The notes: generated by a model not told the origin, from the letters alone. A stretch of 64,000 nucleotides of DNA from JAUWGC01 sp963753055 (GCA_963753055.1 CAVWAP010000004.1:1091352-1155351), one strand, 5' to 3'. Positions 25,573 to 35,649 are shown, numbered from the stretch's first letter. Program-made: numbers and translations.

Positions 25573-27987
25573 TTATTCTTTAAGCCAACACTCCAGCCAC
25601 TGATCCTGTTCCCATAACATGTGCATGATGTTCGCACGTGCCGAGTATCCATGTGATTCATATGGCAGCATGACCAACCTGACAGTTGCCCCGTGTCCTT
25701 TCAGTGCATGGTAATAACGCTCGCTCTGGATCGGGAAGGTACCTGAATTGCTGTCCATTTCACCGTGTATCAGGAGCAAAGGATGATTCATTTTATCAGC
25801 ATGCATGAAGGGGCTCATCTGGTTGTAGATCTCGGGAGCTTCCCAATAAGTGCGCTCTTCCGCCTGGAACCCGAATGGAGTAAAGGTCCGGTTGTAGGCT
25901 CCACTTCTGGCGATTCCCGCAGCAAACAAATCCGAATGGGTCAGAAGGTTGGCAGTCATGAATGCGCCATAAGAATGCCCTCCTACGGCGACTCTTTCCG
26001 GATCGCATACACCTTGTTCAGTAGCATAATCAATAGCCGCTTTGGCATTGGCCACCAGTTGTTCCACAAAAGTATCATTGGGTTCGACATCCTCTTCACC
26101 AATGATCGGGAATTCACACCTGTCCATCACGACAAAGCCCCGCATAACCCAATAGATTGGTGAGTAGAAACTTAGGTAGGTGAACCGGTAGGGTGAGGTC
26201 TTGACTTGCCCTGCGGATTTCGCATCTTTGTATTCTCTTGGGTAGGCCCACATGATCATGGGTAGCGGACCCTCTTTTCCCGGATCATACCCTGGTGGCA
26301 AATATAATGTTGCAGACAAGTCCACACCGTCTTCACGCTTGTACTGAACGAATTCTTTTGACATCCCTTTCAGTGACTCATATGGATGGGGAAAATCGCT
26401 TATCTTCAACGGTGCCATTCGATTCACGATGTTACGGATATAATACTGCGGGTTCTCCTCTTTCGATTCCAGGCTTGTAATGATCACACCGCTCCTGATA
26501 TCAATGATATCAACAATACTCTCATAGGTATTTTCACCATCAGCCTGCCAGAGACGGTTTGTCCCGCCTCCACTGATCTTGTACATATCGATAAACGGAC
26601 GGTTCCCTTCGGGTCCATAACCCTCTCCTTCAAGGTATAGCCACTTATTATCGTTTACCGACAAGACATTCCATCCATATTCATTCTTTTCCATGATGAA
26701 TTCACCCGGGTCGGCATAAAGGTCCTCGGTGTTCAGATCGAAGATGATATCTGGTAAAGCTTGATCCTTGTTCGGGTCGATGAGGTACATTTTTGAGTTC
26801 CGGTTGGACCACCAGTAGTCTGCCATTATTGCCAGGCCATCGGGCCCCCACATCGTATACTGGTACCTGTTGATCGTTTTTCCTACGAGGTAGTCGTGAT
26901 TAAGTTCAAAGGGGTAAGCTGCAGTATAGACTGCATCCCTGTATTCGACCTCCACTTTCGGGTCTCCTTCATCCAGAGCTTCTGCCCAGGACAACTGTGC
27001 TGGCATGTCGGCCCGCCAGTTGATGGACCGGGGACCTTTCCTGACGGCCATAAATCCTTTGGGCAGGTCCTCAGTAACCGGTACATCGATCACACTCCTT
27101 ACCAATTCTCCCGCCTTATCCAAAACACTCACTGTATATCCAAACCTGTAGTAGGGCACCAGATATGAGAAGGGTTTGTTGATGGTCTCAAGCTTAATAT
27201 AATTACCATCGGGCGACAATCCCATATCCATGATCATCGCAGGTTCCGTTAACAATTCCATGTTGCCCTCAAGGTCGATACGGGCCAGTTGTGAGGTTGC
27301 GAAATACTCAAAGTTGATCTCATCTATTTTATTCTTCAGAAGGTCCTGGTAAGTCCTGACCGGTGCCTTGGTGCCTGTATTTTCACTTACACGGGGCCCT
27401 TCTGGCAGTACGTCTGTTTGTATGAATTCACCTCTCTTTTTGGGTAGAACTTTAATAAGCAAGGATTGATTGGTATTCTCCCATGAAAAAGGGGCACCAT
27501 AGAAGACATCATTCAAAACCGGTTCGGTCAATTGTGCTGCAGTTGCACCTTCAACATCCAGGATCCAGAGGGCAATCCCTGTTTCTTCTGTAATGGTGAA
27601 TGCTATCTTTTTCTGATCGAATGACCAGGTAAGGTCGCCAATCAGAGGATCTTCCGGCAAGCCTGTTACTTTGCTTGTCTCACCTGTTCCGATATTCTTC
27701 ACTTCGATTCCGTAAAAATAGCGTGTGCGGCTTTGTCCGTTCGTTACAGGATTGATCCTTAAGCCGGCCAGCTTATATTCTTTTGCGGCTAACTCTTCAA
27801 GACTTTTAAAGTTGGAACGCTTCAAGAGTAGCATCCATTCCCCTTTGTCGTCGATGCGGACACTTGGGAGCGGGGATATATCTGCCAGTTCCAGGATTTC
27901 CCTGGGAGGTTCCTGATAAGGAATATTCACCTGGGTAAAGGAAACAAAGGGAATGATTAGAGCAATGAACAATAAGACTTTTTTCAT
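25573..27987 (-). CDS. S9 family serine peptidase, glutamyl-endopeptidase-like (S9D)
   Basis: The 804-residue protein has a signal peptide (MKKVLLFIALIIPFVSFTQ), an N-terminal seven-bladed propeller (about 60-530) and a C-terminal alpha/beta-hydrolase domain. The catalytic triad is visible: Ser in GGHSYGAFMTANLL, Asp in LLIHGEMDSNSGT, His in YESHGYSAR. The phrase PFGFQAEERTYWEAPEIYNQMSPFMHADK is characteristic of the S9D glutamyl-endopeptidase group also found in chloroplasts. The ATG at 27987 is chosen over 28020 because the signal peptide begins there. It probably acts in the periplasm or on the surface, trimming peptides. Monocistronic. Confidence 0.92.
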   Translation of the reverse strand: MKKVLLFIALIIPFVSFTQVNIPYQEPPREILELADISPLPSVRIDDKGEWMLLLKRSNFKSLEELAAKEYKLAGLRINPVTNGQSRTRYFYGIEVKNIGTGETSKVTGLPEDPLIGDLTWSFDQKKIAFTITEETGIALWILDVEGATAAQLTEPVLNDVFYGAPFSWENTNQSLLIKVLPKKRGEFIQTDVLPEGPRVSENTGTKAPVRTYQDLLKNKIDEINFEYFATSQLARIDLEGNMELLTEPAMIMDMGLSPDGNYIKLETINKPFSYLVPYYRFGYTVSVLDKAGELVRSVIDVPVTEDLPKGFMAVRKGPRSINWRADMPAQLSWAEALDEGDPKVEVEYRDAVYTAAYPFELNHDYLVGKTINRYQYTMWGPDGLAIMADYWWSNRNSKMYLIDPNKDQALPDIIFDLNTEDLYADPGEFIMEKNEYGWNVLSVNDNKWLYLEGEGYGPEGNRPFIDMYKISGGGTNRLWQADGENTYESIVDIIDIRSGVIITSLESKEENPQYYIRNIVNRMAPLKISDFPHPYESLKGMSKEFVQYKREDGVDLSATLYLPPGYDPGKEGPLPMIMWAYPREYKDAKSAGQVKTSPYRFTYLSFYSPIYWVMRGFVVMDRCEFPIIGEEDVEPNDTFVEQLVANAKAAIDYATEQGVCDPERVAVGGHSYGAFMTANLLTHSDLFAAGIARSGAYNRTFTPFGFQAEERTYWEAPEIYNQMSPFMHADKMNHPLLLIHGEMDSNSGTFPIQSERYYHALKGHGATVRLVMLPYESHGYSARANIMHMLWEQDQWLECWLKE

Positions 27988-28087
27988 GGATGTAGATTTT
28001 TCATTAAAATGAATAGCCAAGATAATGAAAAAAGTGAAAGCCCTCGCCCAAGCATTTTCTCAATTTAACCCATACCCATCAAATTAC

Positions 28088-28112
28088 ATGCGTCCATGTG
28101 TCCATGCGTCAA
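28088..28112. repeat. Octamer array, ATGCGTCC family
   Basis: Three 8-bp words (ATGCGTCC, ATGTGTCC, ATGCGTCA) stand in tandem. The same word family recurs at 48520-48545. Confidence 0.7.
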
Positions 28113-28210
28113 TCGAAAATCTATATGCACGTGACTTATGCATATGTCGATGATTTAGTTTTATGCAGTAACGAAGCACTCCGTGAGGTAGTTGGCCTTG
28201 GGGTGCATTT

Positions 28211-28453
28211 TTAGGAATGATCTTCGTATAGTGAATTTGATGTTTTTGCTAGATATGTGGAAATAATCAAATAATTAATGGACATGCTTCCAAAAATAAT
28301 TACGGTCATTAATAAAACATCTAAAACAATCACTGATAATTCTGGAACTCTTTCTCCTGAATCAATAATAAAACATAAGATGGATAATAAAAAAGATATT
28401 ATCAGGACAATACCTAAATTTTTTAAGCGTCTCATATATCGTTGTTTAACCAA
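28211..28453 (-). CDS. Small two-helix membrane protein, hypothetical
   Basis: The 80-residue frame starts with basic residues (MVKQRYMRRLKNLG). It has two hydrophobic stretches, VLIISFLLSILCFII (about 16-30) and LSVIVLDVLLMTVIIFGSMSINYLIISTYL (about 39-68). No family is recognised. A TTGACTA-type promoter lies 245 bp upstream on the same strand. Short length keeps confidence moderate. Confidence 0.45.
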   Translation of the reverse strand: MVKQRYMRRLKNLGIVLIISFLLSILCFIIDSGERVPELSVIVLDVLLMTVIIFGSMSINYLIISTYLAKTSNSLYEDHS

Positions 28454-28696
28454 AAAATTACTGTTAAAGATACAAATTATTCAATATAATATTACACTTT
28501 AACATAATTTGTATACGTTTCTGCTCTGCCAGAGGTTCTATTTGAAAGATAGCTTTTCGGAAAGCAAGGGATTAAAAGGACATTCCCGTGCTCATCCCCT
28601 GGGGATGTTTTATATCCATGTATAGTTTATATTTATAGAGAATATTTACATTATACTGAGATGGACAAAAAGAAGCTAACTGAAACAATTGAAACC

Positions 28697-28727
28697 TAAA
28701 GATAGTGGATTTCAGGGGATTAGTCAA
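28697..28727 (-). promoter_or_regulatory. TTGACTA promoter copy lacking the hairpin leader
   Basis: TTGACTA (28721-28727), 16 bp, TATCTTTA (28697-28704) on the minus strand. It is part of the left copy of the direct repeat that flanks the receptor-L gene. The 28500-28690 stretch downstream holds no leader core and no gene before 28453. Confidence 0.65.
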
Positions 28728-28893
28728 GGAATATCAGTGAACAGTGAACACTGATCACTGAACAGAAAATCATAATTCGTGAATCGTAAATCGAAATCAA
28801 ATATCAGATACCACGAATCAGATATCAGATATCTTTATAATCTTTCCAACACCAACCTGCTCCCCAGCTTGTATCCTGAAGTAATACATGCCA
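28697..28893. repeat. Direct repeat, left copy (about 200 bp)
   Basis: Comprises a promoter, heptamer arrays (CAGTGAA, ATCAGAT words) and the 3' end of the receptor-L sorting domain. It is almost identical to 30722-30918, with a constant offset of 2025 bp and only scattered substitutions. Confidence 0.88.
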
Positions 28894-30638
28894 GCTGTCA
28901 GCCCTTCAGCATTCCATTGTACTTTCTGTTCTCCTTGATCCTGCTTTTCCTGCATCGTAAAAACAATCTGAGATTGTACATTGTAAACTGTAAACTGTAC
29001 ATTCTCAGGCTTGGAAAGGGTGTAGGAGAGGGTTGTGGAGGTGGTGAAGGGGTTGGGGGCTACAGATAGTTCAGCGTTAAAGTTAAATTCATATATAGAT
29101 AAAGTATCACAGGCGTTTTCTACCTCTTGCTGGCTGTCGCAACCAGTTGCGTTATCATGGATTTCTATTGTTCCGTTGGGGCTGGCTATGTAGTCACATA
29201 CACTTTGAACCTCACAAGTAGATAAAGATGAGTTGTAAGATATAAACATATCCCTACCAATGGAAGATAGATTTCCCATGCCAGTAAGATCGGTTAACTC
29301 CCCGTTTCCACGTATTACTAAATCACCACCAATAGTAGTTAAGCCATCAATGCCTGAAAGATCGGTCAAATGTTCGTTACTCCAAAACTCAAAATCTCCA
29401 TTTATGGAAGTAAGATTGTCCAATCCTGACAAACTGATCAGGTTTTTATTACCATAAACTACCCAAAAACCAATTGTGTAAAAACCAATCGTTAGGTCAC
29501 CCTCAATACTTGTTAAATTATTTAGGCCAATAAGGTTGGTCAGAGTGTCATTTCCGGCAATTGTCAGGTTTCCCCCGAAGGATGTAACTTCACTTAATCC
29601 ATTCAAATTAGTGATATCTTCTCCATTTATAAGTACTAAACCTTCTAAGTCTGCACAACCCGGATAATTTACTGGAAAATCGTCGATATCGGACTGGGAA
29701 TAAAAGTAATAATTGCCATAAGGCAAACAAGGTATAGCAAAGCCACATGCATTCGCTACTTCAGGTGGGTTATTGCAGCCTGGAGCGTTATGATGAATAC
29801 TAACTTCTCCATTGGGGGCAGCCAGGTATTCACATATGCCTTGTATCTCGCAGACAGAAAGTGAATCGTTATAACTGATCTTGATATTATCCATGGATGA
29901 CACATCAATGTTCTCTATCCCTGCCAGGCTTTCCAGAGAAAAATTACCCTGAATCTGAATAACCCCTCCAATGAATGAAACAGTCTCAAGGCCAGACAGG
30001 CTGGTCAGGGATTGATTTCCCGCTCTGTAGTCAGGATTATTATCTTCGGCATGTCCTATATAAAGACCTCCTCCAATAGAATCAAGATTTGTAAGCCCGG
30101 AAAGATCGGCAAGAAGATCATTACAATAGACGATCAAATCTCCTCCGATAGTGTTCAGGTTACTCAATCCTGATAAATTGGTTAAGTTTGGATTACCAAA
30201 ACAATCAATGTGAGACATTTGTATAGTATTCCTGAAATAGTCACCTATATACAGATCCCCTCCGATGGAAGACAAATTTTCGAGTCCGGTTAAGCTGGTC
30301 AGAGCATCGTTATTACAAATTTTAAAGTTATCATTGATTGAAGTCAGACAATCGAGTCCCGTGAGGTTTGTTAGGTTTGGGTTGCCATTATAAAGAGCCT
30401 CACCAATCCCAAAACGTCCCCCTATGGAAGTTAATACATTTAAACCGTTAAGATTTGTAATGTCATCACCGTATATCAACACATCACCTTCAATTTCTGT
30501 ACAATTTGGATAAATTATTTGAAAACTATCGATCTGAGCTTGTGTTGAGAAGGTGATACCTTCTGGTAGGCAAGGTTGTGCTGATGCTGCAATAAAACCG
30601 AATATCAGAACAACTGAGATAAATGATAATTTTCTCAT
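28818..30638 (-). CDS. Receptor-L/LRR-like T9SS-exported protein
   Basis: The 606-residue protein has a signal peptide (MRKLSFISVVLIFGFIAASAQ). It has two Cys-framed modules, each starting PCLP(E/Y)G and ending with a NATGC/NAPGC-type segment, and filled with LTxLxGLxNLTSIGGDLxI repeats. A T9SS type A sorting domain follows (about 525-606: SVAPNPFTTSTTLSY, GEQKVQWNAEGL, AGMYYFRIQAGEQ). The last residues ISDI and the TGA stop are read from an ATATCTG heptamer array. It has its own TTGACTA promoter. Together with its 3' repeat it lies between 200-bp direct repeats. Likely a surface binding protein; ligand unknown. Confidence 0.88.
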   Translation of the reverse strand: MRKLSFISVVLIFGFIAASAQPCLPEGITFSTQAQIDSFQIIYPNCTEIEGDVLIYGDDITNLNGLNVLTSIGGRFGIGEALYNGNPNLTNLTGLDCLTSINDNFKICNNDALTSLTGLENLSSIGGDLYIGDYFRNTIQMSHIDCFGNPNLTNLSGLSNLNTIGGDLIVYCNDLLADLSGLTNLDSIGGGLYIGHAEDNNPDYRAGNQSLTSLSGLETVSFIGGVIQIQGNFSLESLAGIENIDVSSMDNIKISYNDSLSVCEIQGICEYLAAPNGEVSIHHNAPGCNNPPEVANACGFAIPCLPYGNYYFYSQSDIDDFPVNYPGCADLEGLVLINGEDITNLNGLSEVTSFGGNLTIAGNDTLTNLIGLNNLTSIEGDLTIGFYTIGFWVVYGNKNLISLSGLDNLTSINGDFEFWSNEHLTDLSGIDGLTTIGGDLVIRGNGELTDLTGMGNLSSIGRDMFISYNSSLSTCEVQSVCDYIASPNGTIEIHDNATGCDSQQEVENACDTLSIYEFNFNAELSVAPNPFTTSTTLSYTLSKPENVQFTVYNVQSQIVFTMQEKQDQGEQKVQWNAEGLTAGMYYFRIQAGEQVGVGKIIKISDI

Positions 30639-30674
30639 AGCTCGACTTTTTAAAGGTTAATATTGGAGTTAGTA

Positions 30675-30752
30675 GAGTATCTGGCAGGAAAAAAGTTCTT
30701 TTAAGAACGTTAATAGTCCTGTAAAGATAGTGTATTTCAGGAGGTTAGTCAA
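30675..30752 (-). promoter_or_regulatory. TTGACTA promoter and leader of the receptor-L gene
   Basis: TTGACTA (30746-30752), 16 bp, TATCTTTA (30722-30729) on the minus strand. The leader has a small hairpin (GTTCTT, TTA, AGAAC) and then CTGCCAGATACTCTACT before the ATG at 30638. Confidence 0.8.
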
Positions 30753-30918
30753 GGAATATCAGTGAACAGTGAACACTGATCACTGAACAGAAAATCATAA
30801 TTCGTGAATCGTAAATCGAAATCAAATATCAGATACCACGAATCAGATATCAGATATCTTTATAATCTTTCCAACACCAACCTGCTCCCCAGCTTGTATC
30901 CTGAAGAAATACATGCCA
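30722..30918. repeat. Direct repeat, right copy (about 200 bp)
   Basis: Near-identical to 28697-28893. At 30843-30917 (minus) it holds an orphan sorting-domain tail (MYFFRIQAGEQVGVGKI to ISDI) with no gene in front, as expected after a tandem duplication followed by loss of the second gene body. Confidence 0.88.
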
Positions 30919-31010
30919 GCAGGCGCAGAATTGAACTTCACTCCTTGCCAATTGTTAATTCAGGTAACACGATTTATAATGTTATTTTCACTGAAGGAAT
31001 GTTTTGTCAA

Positions 31011-31745
31011 ATGAGAGGCCTTTTTATACTTGTTTTTGTAGTTTTGTTATTGAATGCGTGCAGCAAGAACGAAACAAAATTGATAAACAATACCATGCTT
31101 CCTGATCCTGGACCTCAAGAGCAGCCGCAGATCCGATACCTGGCACTTGGAGATTCATACACTATTGGTGAAGCTGTGGATGTTCAAGAACGCTGGCCAG
31201 TTCAACTGGCTGATTCCCTTTCCAAAGCTGGAATTAATATGGCAGAAGCAGAGATCGTTGCACAGACAGGATGGACCACAGGGGAACTTAAACAGGCAAT
31301 TGCTTCTCACAATCTTCAGGGTACGTTCGAACTGGTAAGCCTGCTTATCGGTGTTAATAACCAGTATCGCCATCTCGACACGGCTGAATATAGGATTGAA
31401 TTCCGGGAATTATTACAGACAGCGATCGAATTTGCAGGAGGGAATAACAGCCATGTGATCGTGGTATCCATCCCTGATTATGGGGTTACCCTATTTGCCC
31501 AGAGTATGGATCCTGAAAAGATCGCGGAAGAGATTGACACATTCAATGCCATCAAATATGATGAAACTACCAATGCCGGTGCGGTATTTATCGATGTTAC
31601 CCCCATATCAAGGAAGGCTGCTGATGATCCATTTCTGCTCGCAGACGATGGCCTCCATCCTTCAGGTAAGATGTATGCCGAGTGGGTAAAGCTGATTTAT
31701 CCCATTGCTCGGCAGGTAGTTGAAAACCAAATCATGAAGGAGTAA
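31011..31745 (+). CDS. GDSL/SGNH hydrolase lipoprotein
   Basis: The 244-residue protein has a lipoprotein signal (MRGLFILVFVVLLLNAC). Block I is YLALGDSYTIGE with the Ser nucleophile. Block III is LLIGVNNQYR, and block V is DDGLHPSGKMYAEW with the catalytic Asp/His pair. It is an esterase or lipase of the SGNH class; substrate unknown. The ATG at 31011 is preferred to far upstream in-frame codons that fall in repeat sequence. Its stop overlaps the kynureninase start (TAATG), so the two are translationally coupled. Confidence 0.88.
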   Translation: MRGLFILVFVVLLLNACSKNETKLINNTMLPDPGPQEQPQIRYLALGDSYTIGEAVDVQERWPVQLADSLSKAGINMAEAEIVAQTGWTTGELKQAIASHNLQGTFELVSLLIGVNNQYRHLDTAEYRIEFRELLQTAIEFAGGNNSHVIVVSIPDYGVTLFAQSMDPEKIAEEIDTFNAIKYDETTNAGAVFIDVTPISRKAADDPFLLADDGLHPSGKMYAEWVKLIYPIARQVVENQIMKE

Positions 31746-33034
31746 TGACAACATATAATTTTGAAACAGGTAAGGTGTATGCACTTAAGATGGATGAACA
31801 GGATCCGCTTCAAAAATTCCGGGATCAGTTCTATATCCCGGAGGCAGATACAATTTACCTCGATGGAAATTCCCTTGGCAGGCTTCCGCTTAAGTCAAGG
31901 GAAAGAATACAGGAAGTTATCGATCATCAGTGGGGTACGAGGCTTATCAGAAGCTGGAATGAAGGCTGGTACACCCGCTCAAAGGAAGTAAGTAAGAAGC
32001 TGGCAAACATTATCGGTGCAGGTGAAGAAGAGGTGATCACCGCTGATTCTACATCCCTTAACCTTTATAAACTTGCTTTTGCGGCCATGAGATTGCAGAC
32101 AGGCCGCAGGAAGATAGTCAGCGATGAACTCAACTTCCCAACGGATCTGTATGTGCTTCAAGGAATTATTGAGCAACTCGGATCCGATTATGAACTGGTA
32201 CTTGCCCGCTCACAGGATGGGCTGACTGTCGACATGAGATCGTTGGAAGAAGTTATTGATAAGGACACTGCCCTGGTAGTGCTATCTCATGTTGCATTCA
32301 AGAGCGCATTTATGTACAATATGCCCGAAGTTACTCAGCTGGTCCATAATGCAGGGACCCTGATACTCTGGGACCTCAGCCATGCTGCCGGTGCCGTCCC
32401 TGTAGACTTGAATGCAAGCAAGGCAGACCTTGCTGTAGGTTGTACATATAAATACCTGAACGGGGGCCCGGGATCACCCGCTTACTTGTTCGTTAAACAG
32501 GAATTGCAGGAAAAGCTTGTACCACCTGTATGGGGATGGTTTGGTGATATGGATCCATTTTCTTTCAAGATCAATTATGAACCGAGCGAGGGTATAAACA
32601 AGTTCCTGGTCGGGACTCCTCCGGTACTTTCCCTGGAAGCTGTTAGCCCGGGACTGGATATCGTGCTGGATGCAGGTATAATTAACATTAGAAATAAAAG
32701 CCTTTTGCAAAGTGAATACCTCCTTTTTCTATATGAAAAGCACCTTATGGGACTGGGTTTCACCATGGGTTCGCCTAAGGATCCTTCCCAGCGGGGATCG
32801 CATGTTTCACTGCAGCATCATGAAGGGTACCGCATTTGCAAAGCGCTTATCGATCCAAGGGGAAATAGCCTGAAAGTAATACCTGATTTCCGGACCCCCG
32901 ATAATATACGCATAGGGATCACTCCTCTCTACACCTCATTCATGGATATCTTCCTGGCAGCTGAACGATTAATGCAAATCGTGAACGAAAAAGAATACAT
33001 GTCCTACTCGAAGGAAAAGGATGCGGTTACCTAG
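31745..33034 (+). CDS. kynU: Kynureninase
   Basis: The 429-residue PLP enzyme has the family's typical length and motifs: YLDGNSLGRLP (about 38-48), NFPTDLYVLQG (130-140), WDLSHAAGAVPVDL with Asp210, and GCTYKYLNGGPGSPAYLF with Lys236 forming the internal aldimine. FLVGTPPVLSLEA and GSHVSLQH are also conserved. It hydrolyses kynurenine (or 3-hydroxykynurenine) to (hydroxy)anthranilate and alanine in tryptophan breakdown or de novo NAD synthesis. No other kynurenine-pathway gene is in the window. Coupling to a GDSL lipoprotein is unusual. Confidence 0.95.
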   Translation: MTTYNFETGKVYALKMDEQDPLQKFRDQFYIPEADTIYLDGNSLGRLPLKSRERIQEVIDHQWGTRLIRSWNEGWYTRSKEVSKKLANIIGAGEEEVITADSTSLNLYKLAFAAMRLQTGRRKIVSDELNFPTDLYVLQGIIEQLGSDYELVLARSQDGLTVDMRSLEEVIDKDTALVVLSHVAFKSAFMYNMPEVTQLVHNAGTLILWDLSHAAGAVPVDLNASKADLAVGCTYKYLNGGPGSPAYLFVKQELQEKLVPPVWGWFGDMDPFSFKINYEPSEGINKFLVGTPPVLSLEAVSPGLDIVLDAGIINIRNKSLLQSEYLLFLYEKHLMGLGFTMGSPKDPSQRGSHVSLQHHEGYRICKALIDPRGNSLKVIPDFRTPDNIRIGITPLYTSFMDIFLAAERLMQIVNEKEYMSYSKEKDAVT

Positions 33035-33041
33035 CTTGTCA

Positions 33042-35300
33042 TTATCTGTCTTTCTTCCCTCCAAAAACTCTTTTGAACCAAGACTTCACTTTTCCCTCCT
33101 TCTTGATGGTGTCTTTTTTAGCGACCATGTCATTCTTCTCATTCGGATCATTATCTTGTTTATGTTTATGGAAGAGTTTATCTATGAAGTATCTAAAACC
33201 CGAACTGTTAAAAGCGGTATCACATTCGAAATAGGCTGAGTCTATAACAGATGGATTGAATCCTGTAAGGTAATGACCGGAGAACTCAGCGGATTCTTCC
33301 ATTTCATTGATCATCATCCCGGTAATTGGAAGTGCCAGGGTGCTTCCACTGCCATTGGCACCGGTTTGAAAATGGATGGCAGGCGACATGGCCCCCACCC
33401 AGACTCCACACACCATATCCTCGGTATAGCTGATGAACCAGGCATCACTGTAATCCTGAGACGTACCAGTCTTTCCTGCAATTTCAGAATCAACCCCATA
33501 AATGGTTTTTATGGCCTTACCAGTCCCTTCTTTGACGGCATTGACGAGCATCTTGTTCATGGCACCTGAAACTTCAGCGCTCATAGCTTTCTTTAATACT
33601 GGCTCTGGGGAGCTAAAGATTAGTTTGCCATCATCATCGTAAATGGCTTCAATCATCACAGGTTCAGGGATGTCACCATAGTTGGCAAACGCTGAGTAGG
33701 CAAAGACCAGATCTCGTAAGGAGACCTCCTCGGATCCGAGGGCAAGGGAGGGTTGCTCTTCATCAGGAACTGAAAGACCCAGCAGCTGGGAATGCATTTG
33801 TAATTCCTCCAGGTCCATTTTCAAATACAGGTTCACTGAAGGTATGTTTAAGGAGCGGCTTAATGCATACCACACCGGGATTTTCCCACCTGAAGTCAGA
33901 TCATAATTTTTAGGTTCCCAACCGGGATAATCCTCATGCTCTTCCCATTCATTCAGGATAAGATCGCAGGGTTCAAATCCCTGCTCCAATGCAGCCGAAT
34001 AGATAATGGGCTTAAAAGCGGAAGCAGCCTGGCGGTGGGCAAGTACAAGGTCGTAGGGCAAGTACCGGAAATTGTTGCCTCCGACCCACACCCGGATCTT
34101 TCCTGAAGAAGGTTCCAGCATCAGGACCGATGCATGAAGCATGCTATGATAGTGCCAGAGACTGTCAGCTTCAGACATCTCATGTTGACTTTCATCCCAG
34201 CTAAAAACAGCCCTGAATTTCAGGCTGTCAGAAGACGGGTCTAACAGCCTTTCACTGTTTTTCTTTTCCCATTTTTGCCTGGCATGTAGCAGTTTAAGCT
34301 CTTTATCCAGGATTTTCTGTTTTTGGCTTAGCTGCATCTTGATGGAACTCAAAGCCATTTCCTGCAGCCGATAGTCCAATGTGGTAACGATCTTGAGCCC
34401 ATCTTTTTCAATATCAAGGGGATCTCCCTTTTCATTCCGGATCTCTTCCAGAATAACACGGGCCTGCTTTTCTACCTGGTAAACAAAATAGCCAGTCGGA
34501 TTATCAATCTCATAGTTGGTATAATCCATTTTCAATGGCAGAGCCTTAAGACTATCAGATTCCACTTCATTTATATGCCCTTCATCAGCCATCAGCGTCA
34601 ATACAGTATTTCGCCTCACAAGAGCCGCCTCAGGGTGAAGTCTAGGATTGTAGGCAGTATTGGCTTTAAGAAGTCCTACAAGGAGTGCTGCTTGTTCTCT
34701 TCTGAGTTTAGCGGCAGCCTTATTGAAATAACGGGAAGCAGCTGCTTCAATGCCAAACGTGTTTTCTCCAAAAGGGACGGAGTTAAGGTAAAGAAGGAGT
34801 ATTTCTTCCTTGTTGTATATTTTCTCCAATCTGATGGCTACAATGGCTTCCCGGATTTTTGTAACCGGCACCGACAGGATACCATGGTACGGCCTACCAA
34901 AAAGGTTTTTTGCCAGTTGCTGTGAAATTGTCGAACCCCCTCCGGAACTCTCCTGTCCCAGCAGGATCGTCTTGATCAGGACCCGGAAGTAACTACGTGT
35001 GTCATATCCTTTATGCTCAAAAAACCTTTTGTCTTCCGTACTTATCAGTGCCTGTTTCACAAACTCAGGGACTTCCCCAATTTCGGTTCGATTCTCGGCA
35101 AAGATCTTTCCTATAAGATGGTTATCAAAGGAATAGATAAGGGAGGCTTCTTCGCTGGTGATGCCCCTCAATTCTGATTCATCGGGCAACTTACCAAATA
35201 TTCCACCTAAAACTGCAAAATACAGGAATACCATCATGAGAAGTGCCAATGCAATAAGCATTGAAAGATATTTGAGAACTCTAAGGAAAATTCGCATCAT
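33042..35300 (-). CDS. Penicillin-binding protein 1A, bifunctional transglycosylase/transpeptidase
   Basis: The 752-residue protein has one N-terminal membrane anchor (about 10-30). The GT51 transglycosylase domain contains ISTEDKRFFEHKGYD (catalytic Glu89) and GGSTISQQLAKNL. The transpeptidase domain contains SAFK (Ser427 and Lys430), SLN (483-485) and KTGTS (from 610). It polymerises and cross-links peptidoglycan at the inner membrane. The basic C-terminal tail (KKDTIKKEGKVKSWFKRVFGGKKDR) is typical of Bacteroidota homologs. It is convergent with kynU, with only 7 bp between. Confidence 0.94.
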   Translation of the reverse strand: MMRIFLRVLKYLSMLIALALLMMVFLYFAVLGGIFGKLPDESELRGITSEEASLIYSFDNHLIGKIFAENRTEIGEVPEFVKQALISTEDKRFFEHKGYDTRSYFRVLIKTILLGQESSGGGSTISQQLAKNLFGRPYHGILSVPVTKIREAIVAIRLEKIYNKEEILLLYLNSVPFGENTFGIEAAASRYFNKAAAKLRREQAALLVGLLKANTAYNPRLHPEAALVRRNTVLTLMADEGHINEVESDSLKALPLKMDYTNYEIDNPTGYFVYQVEKQARVILEEIRNEKGDPLDIEKDGLKIVTTLDYRLQEMALSSIKMQLSQKQKILDKELKLLHARQKWEKKNSERLLDPSSDSLKFRAVFSWDESQHEMSEADSLWHYHSMLHASVLMLEPSSGKIRVWVGGNNFRYLPYDLVLAHRQAASAFKPIIYSAALEQGFEPCDLILNEWEEHEDYPGWEPKNYDLTSGGKIPVWYALSRSLNIPSVNLYLKMDLEELQMHSQLLGLSVPDEEQPSLALGSEEVSLRDLVFAYSAFANYGDIPEPVMIEAIYDDDGKLIFSSPEPVLKKAMSAEVSGAMNKMLVNAVKEGTGKAIKTIYGVDSEIAGKTGTSQDYSDAWFISYTEDMVCGVWVGAMSPAIHFQTGANGSGSTLALPITGMMINEMEESAEFSGHYLTGFNPSVIDSAYFECDTAFNSSGFRYFIDKLFHKHKQDNDPNEKNDMVAKKDTIKKEGKVKSWFKRVFGGKKDR

Positions 35301-35649
35301 ATGATGATTTTAATTAAAGAATGAACGAAGCAACAGCTCTTTTCTTGCAGGCCATCCATACAATATTTTTGCCTGTCAGCATAAACATCTTAAGGCTCCG
35401 GAATTTGCAATCGGAGTGCCAACCAGGAATGATTGCACAATATGCCAGGGTATGTGATGGAAGTTTTACTATATTTATCTCTGTTAATGGTTAAACTTCG
35501 AGAGTTTTGGAAATATGCAAAACACTAACGAGTTATTATCCTCCCCATACGGTCCTATAAAGACACAAAAAGTGTATCTGTAAACAAGTTAGCCATGATG
35601 ACTATCAGGATCATGACATATTTAATGTTAACGAAAAAATACTGCAAAG
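35301..35649. other. Intergenic region, no gene recognised
   Basis: The 350-bp stretch has no supported gene. It contains GGCTCCGGAATTTGCA at 35394-35409, a 16-bp word shared exactly with 39998-40013 near an insertion-sequence remnant, so part of it may be of mobile-element origin. Confidence 0.5.

Noticed and set aside
28779..29069. Plus-strand frame beginning MNRKSKSNIRYHESDIRY, shared with 30804 onward
   Set aside because: It is translation of the repeat block and the antisense of a sorting domain; the sharing reflects the 200-bp direct repeat. The GDSL gene start was therefore moved to 31011.
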